From the NCBI RefSeq assembly GCF_030814835.1, contig NZ_JAUSVS010000002.1, positions 62,001 to 126,000 of the forward strand: a stretch of 64,000 bases of DNA, in the 5' to 3' direction. Made by a program: the position numbers and the translations under genes. Below, one piece after another: positions 37,352-45,820 of this stretch (the first letter of the stretch is position 1; each line of letters starts with the position of its first letter). Under the pieces are notes generated by a model. The model did not search any database. It saw only the letters and a list, made by a program, of their open reading frames with translations, and had not been told where the DNA came from. This stretch comes from Caulobacter ginsengisoli. GTDB lineage: Bacteria > Pseudomonadota > Alphaproteobacteria > Caulobacterales > Caulobacteraceae.

Positions 37352-38403
37352 CCTACATCGCCAAGCCCCGGTTCCATCACCCCAGCCTGATCGAGAACAA
37401 GCTGGGCTTCACCCGCCGCGACTACGAGGGCAAGGTCTCGACCCTGTGCGCCGGCTGCGGCCACGACTCGATCAGCGCCGCCATCGTCCAGGCCTGTTTC
37501 GAGCTGGATATCGAGCCGCACCGCCTGGCGAAGCTGTCGGGCATCGGCTGTTCGTCCAAGACCCCGGACTATTTCCTGGGGGCCAGCCACGGCTTCAACA
37601 CCGTCCACGGCCGCATGCCCTCGGTGCTGACCGGCGCCAACCTCGCCAACCGCGACCTGATCTATCTGGGCGTTTCGGGCGACGGCGACAGCGCCTCCAT
37701 CGGGCTTGGGCAGTTCGCCCACTCGATCCGGCGCGGGGTCAGCATGGCCTATATCGTCGAGAACAACGGCGTCTACGGCCTGACCAAGGGCCAGTTCTCG
37801 GCCACCGCCGACAAGAACTCCAAGTCCAAGAAGGGCGTGGTCAACCACGACAGCGCCATCGACATGGTCAGCCTGGCCCTGCAGCTGGGCGCCACCTTCG
37901 TCGGCCGCAGCTTCTCGGGCGACAAGGCCCAGCTGGTGCCGCTGATCAAGGCGGCCATCCGGCACAAGGGCGCCGCCTTCATCGACTGCATCAGCCCCTG
38001 CATCGCCTTCAACAACCACGCCGGTTCCACCAAGAGCTTCGACTGGGTCCGCGAGCACAACGAGGCGGTCAACCACCTGGACTTCATGGTCGGCCGCGCC
38101 CCGATCACCGCCCAGTACGCCCCAGGCGAAACCGTGTCGGTCGAGCAGCATGACGGCACGGTCCTGACCCTGCGCAAGGTCGCCGCCGACTACGACCCGA
38201 CCGACCGGGCCAAGGCCATGGGCTTTCTCATGGAGCGCCAGGCGGCCGGCGAGGTAGTCACGGGCCTGCTCTATATCGACCCCGAGGCCGAGGACCTGCA
38301 CGACGCCCTGGACACGGTGGCCACGCCGCTGAACCAGTTGGGCGGCGGCGATCTGACCCCCGGCTCCGCGGCCCTGGCCAAGATCAACGCGGCCCTGCGC
38401 TAG
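37348..38403 (+). CDS. korB: 2-oxoacid:ferredoxin oxidoreductase, beta subunit
   Basis: 351 residues, the thiamine diphosphate subunit. TLCAGCGHDSI and GIGCSSKTPDYF hold cysteines that in this family bind a [4Fe-4S] cluster together with a later one; GDGDSASIGLGQFAHSIRR ... ENNGVYGLTKGQ (residues ~111-148) is the GDG-N-N thiamine and magnesium site. FIDCISPCIAFNNH is typical of KorB. It works with the gamma-alpha subunit and passes electrons to a ferredoxin, here plausibly the ferredoxin domain of the first gene. Start overlaps the alpha stop, and the MFS transporter GTG follows its stop without a gap. Confidence 0.9.
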   Translation: MTYIAKPRFHHPSLIENKLGFTRRDYEGKVSTLCAGCGHDSISAAIVQACFELDIEPHRLAKLSGIGCSSKTPDYFLGASHGFNTVHGRMPSVLTGANLANRDLIYLGVSGDGDSASIGLGQFAHSIRRGVSMAYIVENNGVYGLTKGQFSATADKNSKSKKGVVNHDSAIDMVSLALQLGATFVGRSFSGDKAQLVPLIKAAIRHKGAAFIDCISPCIAFNNHAGSTKSFDWVREHNEAVNHLDFMVGRAPITAQYAPGETVSVEQHDGTVLTLRKVAADYDPTDRAKAMGFLMERQAAGEVVTGLLYIDPEAEDLHDALDTVATPLNQLGGGDLTPGSAALAKINAALR

Positions 38404-39744
38404 GTGAAGCTGCTGGCGGCCTTCGCGCCGAGCGCCGATGCGCCGCCGCTGAGCGATCCGCAGGAGATCGACCGCCGCTTCAACGCCGCGCGGCTGCGGA
38501 TCATCATCGCCGTCACCCTCGGCTATGGCCTGCTCTACACCTGCCGGGTGGGGCTGGGGGTCGTCAAAGGCCCGCTGATCGATGCGGGTATCTTCACCCC
38601 CATCCAGCTGGGCCTGATCGGGGCGGCCACCTATTACGGTTATGCCGGGGGCAAGCTGTTCAACGGCTTCCTGGCCGACCACGTCAATCCGCGCGCCCTG
38701 CTGGTGGCCGGTATCCTGCTGTCGGCCCTGTGCAACCTGGCCATGAGCGCCACGACCGTCGTCTGGATCGCCGCGATCATCTGGGGGGTGAACGGCTGGT
38801 TCCAGAGCTTCGGCGCCCCGGCCTGCGTCATCTCGATGGCCCAGTGGTTCTCGGGCGAGGAGCGCGGCCGCTACTACGGCATCTGGACCATCTCCCACAC
38901 CCTGGGCGAGGGCCTGACCTTCCTGGTCACCGGCACGCTGGTCGGGGCCCTGGGCTGGCGGGCCGGCTTCATCGGGCCCGGCCTGCTGTGCCTGTTGGTC
39001 GCCGCCTGGACCTGGTGGATGATGCGCGAGCGGCCACAGGTCCTGGGCCTGCCGTCGGTGGCCCGCTGGCGCGGCGTGCCCGAACCGCCGCCACCGCCCG
39101 AGACCCCGGCCCTGCGACTGCGCGGCCAGCTGGCTATCCTGGCCTTCCCGGAGGTCTGGGTCCTGGCCGTGGCCAGCGCCCTGCTCTACGTCTCGCGCTA
39201 CGCCATCACCAGCTGGGGCGTGCTCTATCTGCAGAAGGCCCATCACTTCGACCCGGGCCCGGCCGCCGCCATCCTGTCGATCAGCACCTTCGCCGGCGCG
39301 GCCGGGACGGTGGCCTTCGGCTTCCTCTCCGACCTGGTGTTCAAGGCCCGCCGGCCGCCGGTCAACCTGCTGTTCGGCGTCATCGAATTGACGGGCCTGC
39401 TGATCTTCTTCTACGGCCCGGACAACATCTGGGTGCTGTCCCTGGGCATGGTGCTGTTCGGCTTTGGCATGACGGGCCTGGTCACCTCGGTCGGCGGCCT
39501 CTTCGCCACCGACATCTGCCCCAAGCACGCCATGGGCGCGGCCCTGGGGATGATCGGGGTGTTCAGCTATGTCGGCACGGCCATCCAGGAGAATGTCAGT
39601 GGCTGGCTGATCCAGAGCCACATGGTCGGCAAGGGCGTCGCGGCGGTCTACGACTTCCAGCCGGCGGTGCTGTTCTGGGTGGCCTGCTCGGCCGCCTCGC
39701 TCGTGCTGGCGGCGACCCTGTGGCGGGCCAGGCCGCGCGATTGA
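38404..39744 (+). CDS. MFS transporter of the organophosphate:phosphate antiporter type
   Basis: 446 residues with about twelve membrane helices in two halves and a cytoplasmic loop near residues 205-240 (Pro-rich EPPPPPETPALRL). Sequences such as FNGFLADHVNPRALLVAGILLSALCNLAMS, WGVNGWFQSFGAPACVISMAQWFSGEERGRYYGIWTISHTLGEG (in segments) and the C-terminal GLFATDICPKHAMGAALGMIGVFSYVG resemble GlpT/UhpT-type transporters, which exchange phosphorylated compounds for phosphate. GTG start lies directly on the korB stop. Its presence in a 2-oxoacid oxidoreductase operon hints at uptake of a substrate or linked organic acid, which is inference. Confidence 0.82.
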   Translation: MKLLAAFAPSADAPPLSDPQEIDRRFNAARLRIIIAVTLGYGLLYTCRVGLGVVKGPLIDAGIFTPIQLGLIGAATYYGYAGGKLFNGFLADHVNPRALLVAGILLSALCNLAMSATTVVWIAAIIWGVNGWFQSFGAPACVISMAQWFSGEERGRYYGIWTISHTLGEGLTFLVTGTLVGALGWRAGFIGPGLLCLLVAAWTWWMMRERPQVLGLPSVARWRGVPEPPPPPETPALRLRGQLAILAFPEVWVLAVASALLYVSRYAITSWGVLYLQKAHHFDPGPAAAILSISTFAGAAGTVAFGFLSDLVFKARRPPVNLLFGVIELTGLLIFFYGPDNIWVLSLGMVLFGFGMTGLVTSVGGLFATDICPKHAMGAALGMIGVFSYVGTAIQENVSGWLIQSHMVGKGVAAVYDFQPAVLFWVACSAASLVLAATLWRARPRD

Positions 39745-39828
39745 CGCTGCGTCATAGGCGACCCCAACGGCCTGATATGCTTTCCTCTCGCGTAAGCGTG
39801 TTTCGAGACCGTAGTGGAGGATTTAGCC

Positions 39829-41748
39829 ATGACCACCCAGGCCACCGGACCCGTCGATCCCGCCGAGCTGGACGCCGCCCTGGCCGAGGCTCACATCCCC
39901 TCGCTGATGATGGCCCTGGTCCACCTGACCGGCTCCACCGACCACCTGACCCCCGCCCGCACGCCGACTTATATCCCGCTGGGCGACGAGCAGGGCGAGA
40001 TTCCCGAGGCCGAGCGCGCCGCCGTCCGCGCCCTGGCCCGCCAGGCCATCCTCGACCACGCCAACAACGGCAAGCCCCTGCCACCCCAGCCCGACCAGGC
40101 CACCGTCCGCAAGATGATGGACGTCATCGTCGGCGGCGAAATCCCGCAGCGCTACGCGACCTTCCTGATGCAGGAACTCGGTCTGGAGGGCGTCGATGCC
40201 GACCGGCCGCAATGGACCGAGAGCGAGAAGCAGGCCGCCGCCGACATGCATGTGGTGATCATCGGGGCCGGCATGTCGGGCCTGCTGACCGCCATTCGCC
40301 TGCAGCAGGCGGGGGTCGCCTTCACCATCCTGGAGAAGAACCCCGACGTCGGCGGCACCTGGTTCGACAACAGCTATCCGGGCTGCCGGGTGGACACGCC
40401 CAACCACCTCTACAGCTTCTCCTTCGAGCCTAATCACGACTGGCCCCAACGCTATTCCACCCAGGACGTGCTGCTGGCCTATTTCCGCCGGGTCGCCGAC
40501 AAGTACGACCTGAAGAAACACATCCGCTTCGACACCAGCGTCGAGGAGGCCATCTGGGACGAGGCCTCGGCGACCTGGACCGTCCGCACGGTCCGCGCCG
40601 ATGGGGCGCATGGCGAGGTCAAGGGGACGGCCGTGGTCAGCGCCGTGGGCCAGCTCAACCAGCCGCGCTTCCCCGACATCCCCGGCCGCGACCTGTTCGA
40701 AGGCCCGTCCTTCCACTCGGCCCGCTGGCGTTCGGACGTGGCGCTGGAGGGCAAGCGCGTCGCCGTCATCGGCACCGGCGCCAGCGCCTTCCAGTTCGTG
40801 CCGGAGATCGCGCCCAAGGCCGCGAAAGTCACCGTCTTCCAGCGCTCTGCCCCCTGGCTGGCCCCGACCGAGAACTATCATGAGGCGGTGGGCGAGGGGA
40901 AAAAGTGGCTGCTCGAGCACGTCCCCTTCTACGACAAGTGGTACCGCTTCTACCTGTTCTGGACCATGACCGACGGGGTCTATGACGCGGTCAAGGCCGA
41001 CCCCGCCTGGAACGCCCCCGACGCCACCGTCAGCGAAATGAACCAGATGCTGCGCGAGATGCTGGTGGCGGCCATCTCGGCCCAGACCGAAGGCGACGAG
41101 ATCCTGCGCCAGGCCGTGGTGCCCAACTACCCCTTCGGTGGCAAGCGGGCCCTGCGCGACAACGGCGTCTGGATCGCCGCCCTGCGCCGCGACAACGTCG
41201 AACTGGTCACGAAAGCGGTGAAGGCCGTCACCGCCAAGGGCGTGGTCACCGAGGACGGGACCGAGCACCCCTGCGACGTGCTGATCTACGGCACCGGCTT
41301 CCAGGCCAGCCGCTTCCTCACCCCCATGCGCATCGTCGGCAAGGACGGGGTCGAACTGCACGAGAAATGGAACGGCGACGCCCGGGCTTACCTCGGCATG
41401 ACCACGCCGGGCTTCCCCAACTTCTTCATGATCTACGGCCCCAACACCAACATCGTGGTCAACGGCTCGATCATCTTCTTCAGCGAGGCCTCGGTCCGCT
41501 ACATCGTCTCCTGCCTGGAGTTGCTGGCCCGCGACAACGCCAGGACCATCGAGGTGAAGCCGGATGTCCACGACGCCTTCAACGCCAAGGTCGACGCCGC
41601 CAACGCCCTGATGGCCTGGGGCGTGGAGGGGGTCTCCAGCTGGTACAAGAACGACAAGGGCCGGGTCAGCCAGAACTGGCCCTTCCCTCTGGTGGACTAC
41701 TGGGACGCGACGCGGGCGCCGAACCCGAAGGATTTCGTGATCGGGTAG
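39829..41748 (+). CDS. Flavin-containing Baeyer-Villiger-type monooxygenase
   Basis: 639 residues. After a ~138-residue N-terminal extension (AELDAALAEAHIPSLMMALVHLTG ... segment) comes the FAD Rossmann motif VVIIGAGMSGLLTAIRL (~140), the Baeyer-Villiger fingerprint FEGPSFHSARW (FxGxxxHxxxW, ~289) and the NADPH motif VAVIGTGASAFQFVP (~312). LIYGTGFQASRFL and MIYGPNTNIVVNGSIIFFSE are common in the group that oxidises cyclic or steroid ketones. Start at ATG 39829 has GGAGG nine bases upstream. It inserts one oxygen next to a ketone to give an ester or lactone; the actual ketone is unknown. The small gene at 41753 follows after four bases. Confidence 0.9.
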   Translation: MTTQATGPVDPAELDAALAEAHIPSLMMALVHLTGSTDHLTPARTPTYIPLGDEQGEIPEAERAAVRALARQAILDHANNGKPLPPQPDQATVRKMMDVIVGGEIPQRYATFLMQELGLEGVDADRPQWTESEKQAAADMHVVIIGAGMSGLLTAIRLQQAGVAFTILEKNPDVGGTWFDNSYPGCRVDTPNHLYSFSFEPNHDWPQRYSTQDVLLAYFRRVADKYDLKKHIRFDTSVEEAIWDEASATWTVRTVRADGAHGEVKGTAVVSAVGQLNQPRFPDIPGRDLFEGPSFHSARWRSDVALEGKRVAVIGTGASAFQFVPEIAPKAAKVTVFQRSAPWLAPTENYHEAVGEGKKWLLEHVPFYDKWYRFYLFWTMTDGVYDAVKADPAWNAPDATVSEMNQMLREMLVAAISAQTEGDEILRQAVVPNYPFGGKRALRDNGVWIAALRRDNVELVTKAVKAVTAKGVVTEDGTEHPCDVLIYGTGFQASRFLTPMRIVGKDGVELHEKWNGDARAYLGMTTPGFPNFFMIYGPNTNIVVNGSIIFFSEASVRYIVSCLELLARDNARTIEVKPDVHDAFNAKVDAANALMAWGVEGVSSWYKNDKGRVSQNWPFPLVDYWDATRAPNPKDFVIG

Positions 41749-41752
41749 GGCC

Positions 41753-42052
41753 GTGGGCTTCATCGCAACCTACCACTGGAGGGTCTCGCCCGAGGCCGAG
41801 CCGGCCTTCCGCGAGCGCTGGACGTCGATCACCAAGGCCGCCCTGCAGTTCGGCGCGTTCGGCTCCACACTGACCCGCACGGAAAACGGCGAGTTCGTCG
41901 CCATCGCCCTGTGGCCCGACCAGCAGACCCGCACCGAGGCCTTCGCAAGGATCGAGGCCAGTCCGCCGTTGGCCGGTGTCGAGTTCCTGGAGGAACTCAG
42001 GCTGGAGGTGCTGGAGGATCTGTGGACGGTGTCGCCGTTCCGGGCCGACTGA
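41753..42052 (+). CDS. Small antibiotic-monooxygenase-like (ABM) dimeric barrel protein
   Basis: 99 residues, GTG start, TAGGG just upstream. The pattern FIATYHWRVSPEAEPAFRERWTSIT, then GAFGSTLTRTENGEFVAIALWPDQQTREAF-like text fits the alpha-beta barrel of ABM/EthD-type small proteins, several of which are cofactor-free monooxygenases or accessory proteins. It sits four bases after the Baeyer-Villiger gene, so the two are probably co-translated and act on the same substrate. Catalytic role is not shown. Confidence 0.7.
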   Translation: MGFIATYHWRVSPEAEPAFRERWTSITKAALQFGAFGSTLTRTENGEFVAIALWPDQQTRTEAFARIEASPPLAGVEFLEELRLEVLEDLWTVSPFRAD

Positions 42053-42057
42053 CGCGG

Positions 42058-42954
42058 CTACCAGGGCAGCCGATAGTCGAACCCGATGTTCATGGCGATG
42101 GTCAAGCCGACCCAGGCCAGGACGCCCAGGATGATGATCGCCAGGACCCAGCCGCCCTTGCGCCTGCGGGCGATGACCCGCCGCTCCTGCATCGACACCG
42201 CCGGCTCGATGGTCAACCGGGCCGGCTTGCCCTCAGGGGTCAGGCGGTTGGCGAGCAGGCGCTCGACGACCGCCTCGACGGCGACCGGGCGCCAGGGGCC
42301 GGACCAGCCGTGGTTGCCCATCGTCCAGGCCAGGCCCTTGGCGGTCTTCTGGACGGTGACGTAGGCGCCCGGGTCGCTGGGGCTGGGATGGTCGGCGTCG
42401 TAGAAATGCAGGCCAAGGCTGGGCGGCAGCCAGTCCAGCAAGGCGCGGAAAGCCTCGACCGTCGTGTCCGCGCGCGCGGTCACCGCCGCCTGATCGGGCT
42501 GACTGCGATCGGGATCCAGGCCGGGGATCGAGGGCATGGCGATCTGGCGATCGGCGGCCGCCTTGAGGGTTTCGATGACCTGCCGGGCGCGGCTGGCCAC
42601 GCCGGGGTCGGGGTCGCCGGCCAGGCGCTCGCGGATCGCGGCGGGCGCGCGGCTGTTCCAGGCGATGGCGCGGCGCACTTCGGGGTTGGGGTCGCGGGAA
42701 AGGGCTTCGAAGACATCGTCCGGCAGGGACGGGCGGCGCGCCATCATCAGGCGCAGGGCCGGGTCGCGGTCGGCCGCCAGCCGCCGCACCACCGCCTCGG
42801 TGATCGAGCTGTTCTGGGCCACCTCGGCCTTGAGCTCGGGGAAGCGCTCCAGCACTTCCAGCCACACCGCTTCCGGCGCCGTGTCGGTCAGGGCCTGGAA
42901 CTGCCGGGTCGGGTCCTTGGCCAGGGCGGCGAAATCGTCGGCCGATGCGATCAC
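42058..42954 (-). CDS. LRV-type repeat protein with C-terminal membrane helix
   Basis: 298 residues, GTG start with AGGGGGA upstream. Residues ~20-120 are helical repeats of the pattern VxxRLAxDxDPALRLMMARRPSLPxxV / ALSRDPNPEVRRAIAWNSRAP, as in leucine-rich repeat variant (LRV) or HEAT-like solenoids used for protein binding. A middle domain (LDWLPPSLGLHFYDADHPS) is unrecognised. A basic stretch (RRVIARRRKGG) and one hydrophobic helix (WVLAIIILGVLAWVGLTIAMNIG) end the protein, so it is tail-anchored with the repeats in the cytoplasm. No partner is evident; function unknown. Confidence 0.78.
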   Translation of the reverse strand: MIASADDFAALAKDPTRQFQALTDTAPEAVWLEVLERFPELKAEVAQNSSITEAVVRRLAADRDPALRLMMARRPSLPDDVFEALSRDPNPEVRRAIAWNSRAPAAIRERLAGDPDPGVASRARQVIETLKAAADRQIAMPSIPGLDPDRSQPDQAAVTARADTTVEAFRALLDWLPPSLGLHFYDADHPSPSDPGAYVTVQKTAKGLAWTMGNHGWSGPWRPVAVEAVVERLLANRLTPEGKPARLTIEPAVSMQERRVIARRRKGGWVLAIIILGVLAWVGLTIAMNIGFDYRLPW

Positions 42955-43161
42955 GCGGTCTGTCCCCCTGGCCCGTCAGGCCGGCAATTGAGGCCGGCCC
43001 CCGTCCGATCGTCAATGACATGAGTTTGGGGTGTGTGGTCGCCGTTGCCAGCCGACCTATCTAGCCGCTAGAGCGCAGGGCAGGGGCCGTCTATCGCAGG
43101 CGCGCGCCGCCGGCCGGGCTGAACCCGGTTGCGCCAAACAATGAGCGGAGGGATTTCCACG
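42955..43161. other. Divergent intergenic region
   Basis: No gene. It contains two direct GGCCGGC copies near 42980-43005 and a GCGGAGGG ribosome binding site just before the ATG at 43162. No clear promoter boxes or strong hairpin with a T-run. Confidence 0.4.
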
Positions 43162-43539
43162 ATGTTCTCGCACATCATGATCGGCACCAACGACCTGGAC
43201 AAAGCCAAGACCTTCTATGACGCGGTGCTGGGCACGCTGGGCGTGCCGCCGGCCCATGTCGATGGCCATCGCATCTTCTACATGACCCCGACCGGCATCT
43301 TCTCGGTTTCCAAGCCGATCAACGGCGAGCCGGCCTGCCACGCCAATGGCGGCACCGTCGGCTTCGCCTGCGCCTCGCCCGAGCAGGCCGACGCCTGGCA
43401 CGCGGCCGGCGTCGCCAACGGCGGCTCTACCTGCGAAGACCCGCCCGGCGTGCGGGCCGGCGGCATGGGCAAGATGTATCTCGCCTATCTGCGCGACCCG
43501 GACGGCAACAAGCTGTGCGGCCTGCACCGCATGGGGTGA
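43162..43539 (+). CDS. VOC (glyoxalase-fold) family protein
   Basis: 125 residues of one vicinal-oxygen-chelate domain: FSHIMIGTNDLDKAKTFYDAVLGTLG at the start, HRIFYMTPTGIFSVSKPI, GFACASPEQADAWHAAGVANGG and the C-terminal YLAYLRDPDGNKLCGLHR. Metal ligands of the family would be H4 (SHIM), a middle position and the D/E near the end, but the enzyme type (lyase, dioxygenase, resistance protein) is not determined. ATG at 43162 is preceded by GGAGGGATTTCC; an upstream ATG at 43141 lacks such a site. Single gene. Confidence 0.85.
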   Translation: MFSHIMIGTNDLDKAKTFYDAVLGTLGVPPAHVDGHRIFYMTPTGIFSVSKPINGEPACHANGGTVGFACASPEQADAWHAAGVANGGSTCEDPPGVRAGGMGKMYLAYLRDPDGNKLCGLHRMG

Positions 43540-43608
43540 TCGGTCCCGCGTCTTGATGCGGATCAACGCCAGGCGACGCCCGGGGGATAGACTCTCCCGG
43601 GCGTTCGC

Positions 43609-44424
43609 ATGCCTGGACCCAAGATGGACAAGACTCCCACCCGCGCCGTCCTGGCCTTCTTCGCCCTGACGATCGCGCTTACCGCGCCGTTCTGGGTGGT
43701 CAGCGCCGTCAGCGCCGCACAGCTGATGCCGGGCCTGCCGCTGGCGGGCCTGGCGGTCGCTTGTCCGGCGGCGGCGGGCCTGATCCTGGCCTGGCGACGG
43801 GGCGGAGCGGCCGGCGGCCGGGCGTTGCTGGGGCGGGTGTTCGACGGCGGGCAGGTGCGGTCCCTGGCCGGCTGGTTGGCGCTGGTGCTGACCGCGCCCG
43901 CCGTCGCGGCCGCCGCCTTCCTGATCCTGCGGATGGGCGGCTCAGCCGTACCGGATCCGGCCTTCAGCCTCACCGGGACGGCGGCGCTGTTCGGCGTCTT
44001 CCTGCTGGGCGGCCTGCTGGAGGAGCTGGGCTGGACCGGTTTTGCCCTGGAAGCCCTGAAGTCGCGCGGCCCGCTGGCCGCCGGCCTGATCATCGGGGCG
44101 GTCTGGGCCGCCTGGCACTATCCGGCCCTGCTGCAGGCCCACCGCTCGCTGGCCTGGATCGGCTGGTGGACGCTGTGGACCATGAGCCTGCGGCTGATCA
44201 TGGTCCGGCTCTACGGCCTCGCCGGGCCAAGTGTGTTCGGGATGGCCGTCTTCCACGCCATGACCAATCTCAGCTGGCAGCTGTTTCCCGTGCAGGGCTC
44301 CTGGTTCGACCCAAGGCTCAACGGCCTGCTGATGGCCGGCGTGGCGATCGCCCTGATCGCGATGCGGGCTAGCCCCGCACCACCGCCTCATGCCCCTCGA
44401 ACGACACCTTCGCCAGGCGGCTGA
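43609..44424 (+). CDS. CPBP-family intramembrane protease homologue
   Basis: 271 residues (or 266 from the ATG at 43624) with about eight membrane helices. Conserved CPBP motifs are LLEELGWTGFALEALK, AVWAAWHYPALL and FHAMTNLSWQL, carrying the Glu pair and two His of the glutamic intramembrane endopeptidase site. The usual EExxxR motif reads EELGWT, so the Arg is replaced, and activity may be changed. Members include Rce1-like CAAX proteases and bacteriocin self-immunity proteins. The Pro-rich C-terminus overlaps the convergent gene by 56 bases. Confidence 0.82.
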   Translation: MPGPKMDKTPTRAVLAFFALTIALTAPFWVVSAVSAAQLMPGLPLAGLAVACPAAAGLILAWRRGGAAGGRALLGRVFDGGQVRSLAGWLALVLTAPAVAAAAFLILRMGGSAVPDPAFSLTGTAALFGVFLLGGLLEELGWTGFALEALKSRGPLAAGLIIGAVWAAWHYPALLQAHRSLAWIGWWTLWTMSLRLIMVRLYGLAGPSVFGMAVFHAMTNLSWQLFPVQGSWFDPRLNGLLMAGVAIALIAMRASPAPPPHAPRTTPSPGG

Positions 44425-44944
44425 AGCGGGCCAGGGTCGGTTCGAACTTGGGCAGGGTCTCCATGATGAAGTCGAAGCCGCTGTCCCGGCCGGCGCGCAG
44501 GGCCTCCAGCGTGGCCTGTGGCGTCCTGGCCGGCAGGGTTTCCAGGCGGCGGGTGTTTTCCAGCATGCCTTCGAGCGACATGGTGATGCTGACCATCAGC
44601 TTGTGGGTCTCGACCCGCAGCGCGCCGTCGCTCAGGTCGGGCAGCCGTTCGCGGTTGCGCTCATAGGCGTCGGCCTCGCGCATCGCCCCGGACAGCATGC
44701 GCAGGGTGATGGGCCCGTAAGGGTCGCCGATCTGGCGCGCCTCATGGGCCATCTTCAGGATCATCACGAAGGTGAAGACGATCTCGCCCAGCAGGAGGGC
44801 CGCGTCCCGCTCGCGCTGGCGCCGCTCGACCCGGGCCTCGAACCGGTTGCCCAGAAAGCCGCCCAGCGTGGCCAGCACCGCCCCCAGGGTAACGGCGACC
44901 AGGGTGCTGTCAGGGGTTCCGAAATTGGGGATGTCGATGGCCAT
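44369..44944 (-). CDS. Two-helix membrane hypothetical protein (191 aa)
   Basis: Not recognised. Two hydrophobic segments lie near the N-terminus (STLVAVTLGAVLATLGGFLG and LLLGEIVFTFVMILKMAHEA) separated by a highly charged turn (NRFEARVERRQRERDAA). The remaining ~120 residues are helical and charged, presumably cytoplasmic (LRMLSGAMREADAYERNRERLPDLSDG). No enzyme motif. Its 3' end overlaps the CPBP gene on the other strand by 56 bases, which would make convergent transcription interfere. Confidence 0.7.
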   Translation of the reverse strand: MAIDIPNFGTPDSTLVAVTLGAVLATLGGFLGNRFEARVERRQRERDAALLLGEIVFTFVMILKMAHEARQIGDPYGPITLRMLSGAMREADAYERNRERLPDLSDGALRVETHKLMVSITMSLEGMLENTRRLETLPARTPQATLEALRAGRDSGFDFIMETLPKFEPTLARFSRLAKVSFEGHEAVVRG

Positions 44945-45054
44945 GGGGCGAGCTTCCGACAGCCGGCGGCGGATTACAAACTATACATGTCCGCCCCTTG
45001 CGGTCCCGGCGTAAGGTTCGCCGAACGCCGTCCATCCAGAGGGGCTGACCCGCC

Positions 45055-45819
45055 ATGAAACTCCGCCTGATCGCCGCCGCCGCCGCGCTCGTCCTCGTCG
45101 CCGCTCCCGTGATGGCGGCCGTCTCCGGACCCATCGCCGCCGCCATCGCCGACACGAGCCGGCCCGCCAAGGACGTCGAGAAGGATGCGGTCCGCAAGCC
45201 CGCCGACCTGATCGAGTTCGCCAAGATCAAGCCGGGCGACGTGGTCGTCGATATCTGGCCGGGCGGCGGCTACTGGAGCCGGATCTTCTCTAAGATCGTG
45301 GGACCCAAGGGCCATGTGGTGGCCTATGTCCCGTCCGAAATCACCGTGTTCAAGTCCGACCCGCTGGGCGCCGCCAAGGCCATGGCCGCCGAGCCGGGCC
45401 TGGGCAATGTCGAGGTGATTTCCGATCCCCTGGCCTCGCCGCCGCCGGCCGAGGCGCTGGGCACGGTGGATGTCGCCTGGACCTTCGAGAACTACCACGA
45501 CCTGCACGACAGCTTCATGAAGGGCGCCGACGTCGACGCCTTCAACAAGGCCGTCTTCGCCCTGCTCAAGCCGGGCGGCTACTATGTCATCGTCGACCAT
45601 GCCGCCCCGGCCGGCTCGGGCCTGGCCAACACCGAGGACCTGCACCGCATCGACCCCGCCGCCCTGCGGGCCGAGGTCGAGAAGGCCGGCTTCGTCTTCG
45701 ACGGTGAGAGCAAGGTGCTGGCCATGCCGGACGACCCCAGGACCGTGAACGTCTTCGACGCCGGCATCCGCGGCAAGACCGACCGCTTCGCCTACCGGTT
45801 CAGGAAGCCGAAGGCCTGA
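45055..45819 (+). CDS. Exported SAM-dependent methyltransferase-like protein
   Basis: 254 residues with a Sec signal peptide (MKLRLIAAAAALVLVAAPVMAA). The mature part is a class I methyltransferase-like fold: KPGDVVVDIWPGGGYWSRIFSKIVGPKGHVVAYVP is motif I with the acidic residue of motif II replaced by a VP turn, then VDVAWTFENYHDLHD and LLKPGGYYVIVDHAAPAGS. Periplasmic methyltransferase-like proteins of this kind (COG4798 type) are common in this group, although SAM is not known to be periplasmic, so it may not be an active methyltransferase. The next gene begins one base after its stop. Confidence 0.83.
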   Translation: MKLRLIAAAAALVLVAAPVMAAVSGPIAAAIADTSRPAKDVEKDAVRKPADLIEFAKIKPGDVVVDIWPGGGYWSRIFSKIVGPKGHVVAYVPSEITVFKSDPLGAAKAMAAEPGLGNVEVISDPLASPPPAEALGTVDVAWTFENYHDLHDSFMKGADVDAFNKAVFALLKPGGYYVIVDHAAPAGSGLANTEDLHRIDPAALRAEVEKAGFVFDGESKVLAMPDDPRTVNVFDAGIRGKTDRFAYRFRKPKA

Positions 45820-45820
45820 C

